From Methylophaga sp. (GTDB lineage: Bacteria; Pseudomonadota; Gammaproteobacteria; Nitrosococcales; Methylophagaceae), in the NCBI GenBank assembly GCA_014762585.1, contig JABURN010000233.1:1-16905 (forward strand): a DNA stretch of 16,905 nt, in the 5' to 3' direction. The notes under the pieces were generated by a model that worked only from the letters and a program-made list of their open reading frames with translations, did not search any database and had not been told where the DNA came from. Within the stretch, counting starts at the first letter, position 1; each line of letters starts with the position of its first letter. This document shows positions 15,515 through 16,905 of this stretch, one piece after another. Both the position numbers and the translations under genes were made by a program.

Positions 15515-16168
15515 ATGATGAGTAAGCCGGCAAGGTCAATTCATAAAAAAGGTCGCAAAAACGTTATTGGTAGCTTTATGAGTGCCAAGATGCAGGTTCT
15601 TGTGGAGTGGGAATCGCAGATAGAACGCGACTTTATGTATTATTTGGAGTTTGATGATGATGTAAGGGGCTATACATCACAGCCCACCCGCTACCGGTAC
15701 ACTCGAGAAGACAAATACAAATATCACTTTCCAGATTTTGAAATATTTCGATATTCGACACCTAAGCGTAAGTTCGTCGAAATAAAGCCTTTGCATGTTA
15801 CCAAGAAGACCGAATTCATTGAGAAAACGGCTGCAATCAAAGCCCAAATGCACACTGATGGTTTTGACTATAGTGTTGTGACTGATTCACAGCTCCGGGT
15901 AGAACCGATCTTAAGCAACCTAAAACTCCTCTACCGCTACATTATTCACCAGTACGATCGTGAGAAAGTTGGCCTGTTAGTCAAAGAACTTAAGGCTAAA
16001 GGAAACACATCAATAATATTTCAAGAGCTAGTCAGTCTTGCCCAAAACTATTCATTGGCGCTGATCGACTGTTATTCATGCATATCAAATAAAATTTTCA
16101 CTTTCGATACCAGCAGCCCTTTATCGTTTGAGACAGTTCTGACCTTAAGTGAGGCGCGCAATCAATGA
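15515..16168 (+). CDS. tnsA: TnsA-like transposon endonuclease
   Basis: TnsA cuts the 5' ends of a Tn7-like element and works with TnsB to give cut-and-paste movement. The 217-residue product is shorter than Tn7 TnsA (273) and typical of many Tn7-like relatives. The N-terminal PD-(D/E)xK nuclease domain covers about residues 15-130: WESQIERDFMYYLEFDDDV (catalytic Glu E33 or E37), the conserved QP at 56-57, D74 (HFPDFEIF) and E89-K91 (VEIK). The spacing D-x14-E-x-K is close to D114/Q130/K132 of Tn7 TnsA. The C-terminal part (about 135-217) would be the winged-helix domain contacting TnsC. The ribosome binding site GAGGGAG gives 5 bases to the ATG at 15515; 15518 is also possible. It overlaps tnsB by four bases (ATGA). 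Confidence 0.88.
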   Translation: MMSKPARSIHKKGRKNVIGSFMSAKMQVLVEWESQIERDFMYYLEFDDDVRGYTSQPTRYRYTREDKYKYHFPDFEIFRYSTPKRKFVEIKPLHVTKKTEFIEKTAAIKAQMHTDGFDYSVVTDSQLRVEPILSNLKLLYRYIIHQYDREKVGLLVKELKAKGNTSIIFQELVSLAQNYSLALIDCYSCISNKIFTFDTSSPLSFETVLTLSEARNQ

Positions 16169-16902
16169 AAAGCTTCACTCTCTCAACTGGTGGCTTAATC
16201 AGGTACGATGGCCAAATTTACAAAATCACTGAAACCCTAAATCGCCAAGCTCTCGGAATAACGAGTTTGAATACCAGTCAACTCCGTTATGTCAGTGAGC
16301 ATGAAATCCTCACTGCTTATAGAAGTGGTCTAATTGAATTCTTGGACGAGGATGAAGTTGACTTATCTAATAACCAACAAAGTCCATTAGAAATCGATTT
16401 CACCTCATATACCGCTGCCGAAAAATCGCGAGCCTTCAAGAAACTAGCCTACCTTGAGGCACTCGAAGAATTTACTCCAAATTTAAAAACGGCAGAGGCC
16501 AAAAAAGACTTCATATTGAGGGTTGCTTCTAAAATTGGCGACGAAAAACCTCCTCGTTCCTGGGCAACTATTAAGCGTTGGCAAAAAGATTATGAAGCAT
16601 CAGGTAGAGACCTGATTTCATTGATTGGTGAATCTAGAAAACGAGGTAATAGAACACCCAGATTCAGTGATTCATCTGAGAAACTCACCGAAAAAGCTAT
16701 CAATACTTTTCTGACTAAGGAACAGTCTAACTACATGAACGCATATAAACAGTTACGTTTGTATGCATGGCAATACAAACAGAAAACCGGCCTTGAAATC
16801 CCCATACTCAGCTACGATGCCTTCCGAAAAAGAATCGATGCAATAGATAAGGGTCTTAGGAAGTTAAGGACATCAAATTGGCTTCTCACGAAGCATTTTT
16901 AA
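16165..16902 (+). CDS. tnsB: TnsB-like transposase, N-terminal part only; apparent frameshift near window end
   Basis: TnsB binds the transposon ends and joins 3' ends to the target; the full protein is about 600-700 residues with an rve/DDE core. Here 245 residues are read before a TAA at 16900. They hold the N-terminal DNA-binding region: a Mu/TnsB-type helix-turn-helix at about 131-154 (RSWATIKRWQKDYEASGRDL) and a second one around 190-224 (ending ILSYDAFRKRI). No DDE residues are in the window. After residue 232 a shift of one base gives EVKDIKLASHEAFLT, open to the window edge and more like the family at this place than the in-frame tail. I therefore suspect a one-base deletion or sequencing error near 16858-16862. 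The ATG overlaps the tnsA stop. Confidence 0.78.
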   Translation: MKSFTLSTGGLIRYDGQIYKITETLNRQALGITSLNTSQLRYVSEHEILTAYRSGLIEFLDEDEVDLSNNQQSPLEIDFTSYTAAEKSRAFKKLAYLEALEEFTPNLKTAEAKKDFILRVASKIGDEKPPRSWATIKRWQKDYEASGRDLISLIGESRKRGNRTPRFSDSSEKLTEKAINTFLTKEQSNYMNAYKQLRLYAWQYKQKTGLEIPILSYDAFRKRIDAIDKGLRKLRTSNWLLTKHF

Positions 16903-16905
16903 CAT

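Larger units (their letters stand above)
15413..16905 (+). mobile_element. Tn7-like transposon, tnsA-proximal end, cut by window edge
   Basis: The element begins with TGT at 15413, 12 bases after the nrdB stop. It carries two 21-bp-spaced copies of ACGACCATAA (putative TnsB sites), then tnsA and tnsB in the order typical of Tn7-like elements. Base composition falls visibly here and codon choice becomes A/T-ending compared with nrdAB. From memory, ends of the form TGTnGnTnCnACCATAA with repeated CnACCATAA occur in Tn6677-like (I-F3 CRISPR-associated) elements, so that branch is a candidate. The five bases outside the end (AGGAT, 15408-15412) would be the target duplication, but the far end is not in the window. 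tnsC, tniQ/tnsD and cargo lie beyond. Confidence 0.8.

Noticed and set aside
15401..16905. CRISPR array or tRNA gene within the window part of the element
   Set aside because: Apart from the two end copies of ACGACCATAA, no regularly spaced direct repeats are visible, and I see no tRNA-like cloverleaf.

Overview
The window looks like chromosomal DNA of a gammaproteobacterium with moderate G+C. The evidence is the dapA-bamC-(metallo-beta-lactamase-fold gene)-purC order, a class Ia ribonucleotide reductase preceded by paired NrdR-type boxes and a DnaA box, and proteins that align in sequence and length with Escherichia/Pseudomonas-type housekeeping enzymes. A marine methylotroph such as Methylophaga is a guess only. 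The right-hand 1.5 kb is visibly more A+T-rich and is the beginning of a Tn7-like transposon.

Layout. (1) 1-1640, minus: the acetolactate synthase large subunit, cut at its C-terminus by the window edge. (2) 1799-2848, plus: pyrC (dihydroorotase), divergent from ilv and with almost no 5' leader. (3) 2837-3814, minus: a GAF-GGDEF diguanylate cyclase whose 3' end overlaps that of pyrC. (4) 7388 down to 3966, minus: an operon-like run dapA - bamC - MBL-fold hydrolase - purC, with short gaps or a one-base overlap, closed by an intrinsic terminator after purC. (5) 7509-7976, plus: a Bcp/PrxQ peroxiredoxin, divergent from dapA. (6) 8177-10324, plus: a methyl-accepting chemotaxis protein with an unusual membrane layout, followed by a strong terminator. 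(7) 10426-10956, plus: a small two-helix membrane protein of unknown function. (8) 10957-11306: a 350-base control region with stem-loops, a DnaA box, two NrdR-type boxes and a promoter. (9) 11307-15400, plus: nrdA-nrdB, translationally coupled (TAATG). (10) 15413-16905, plus: a transposon end beginning TGT with two 21-bp-spaced copies of ACGACCATAA, then tnsA (PD-(D/E)xK endonuclease) overlapping tnsB (Mu/Tn7-type transposase N-terminus). tnsB appears broken by a one-base frameshift just before the window edge.

The host genes cover branched-chain amino acid, pyrimidine, purine, lysine/peptidoglycan and deoxynucleotide synthesis, outer-membrane assembly and signalling. The main point of interest is the Tn7-like element directly abutting the 3' end of nrdB. 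Its geometry copies that of Tn7 at glmS: the tnsA-proximal end lies beside the stop codon of a conserved essential gene. This suggests that nrdB acts as an attachment site. The targeting genes (tnsC, tniQ/tnsD, any CRISPR-Cas module) would lie beyond the window.
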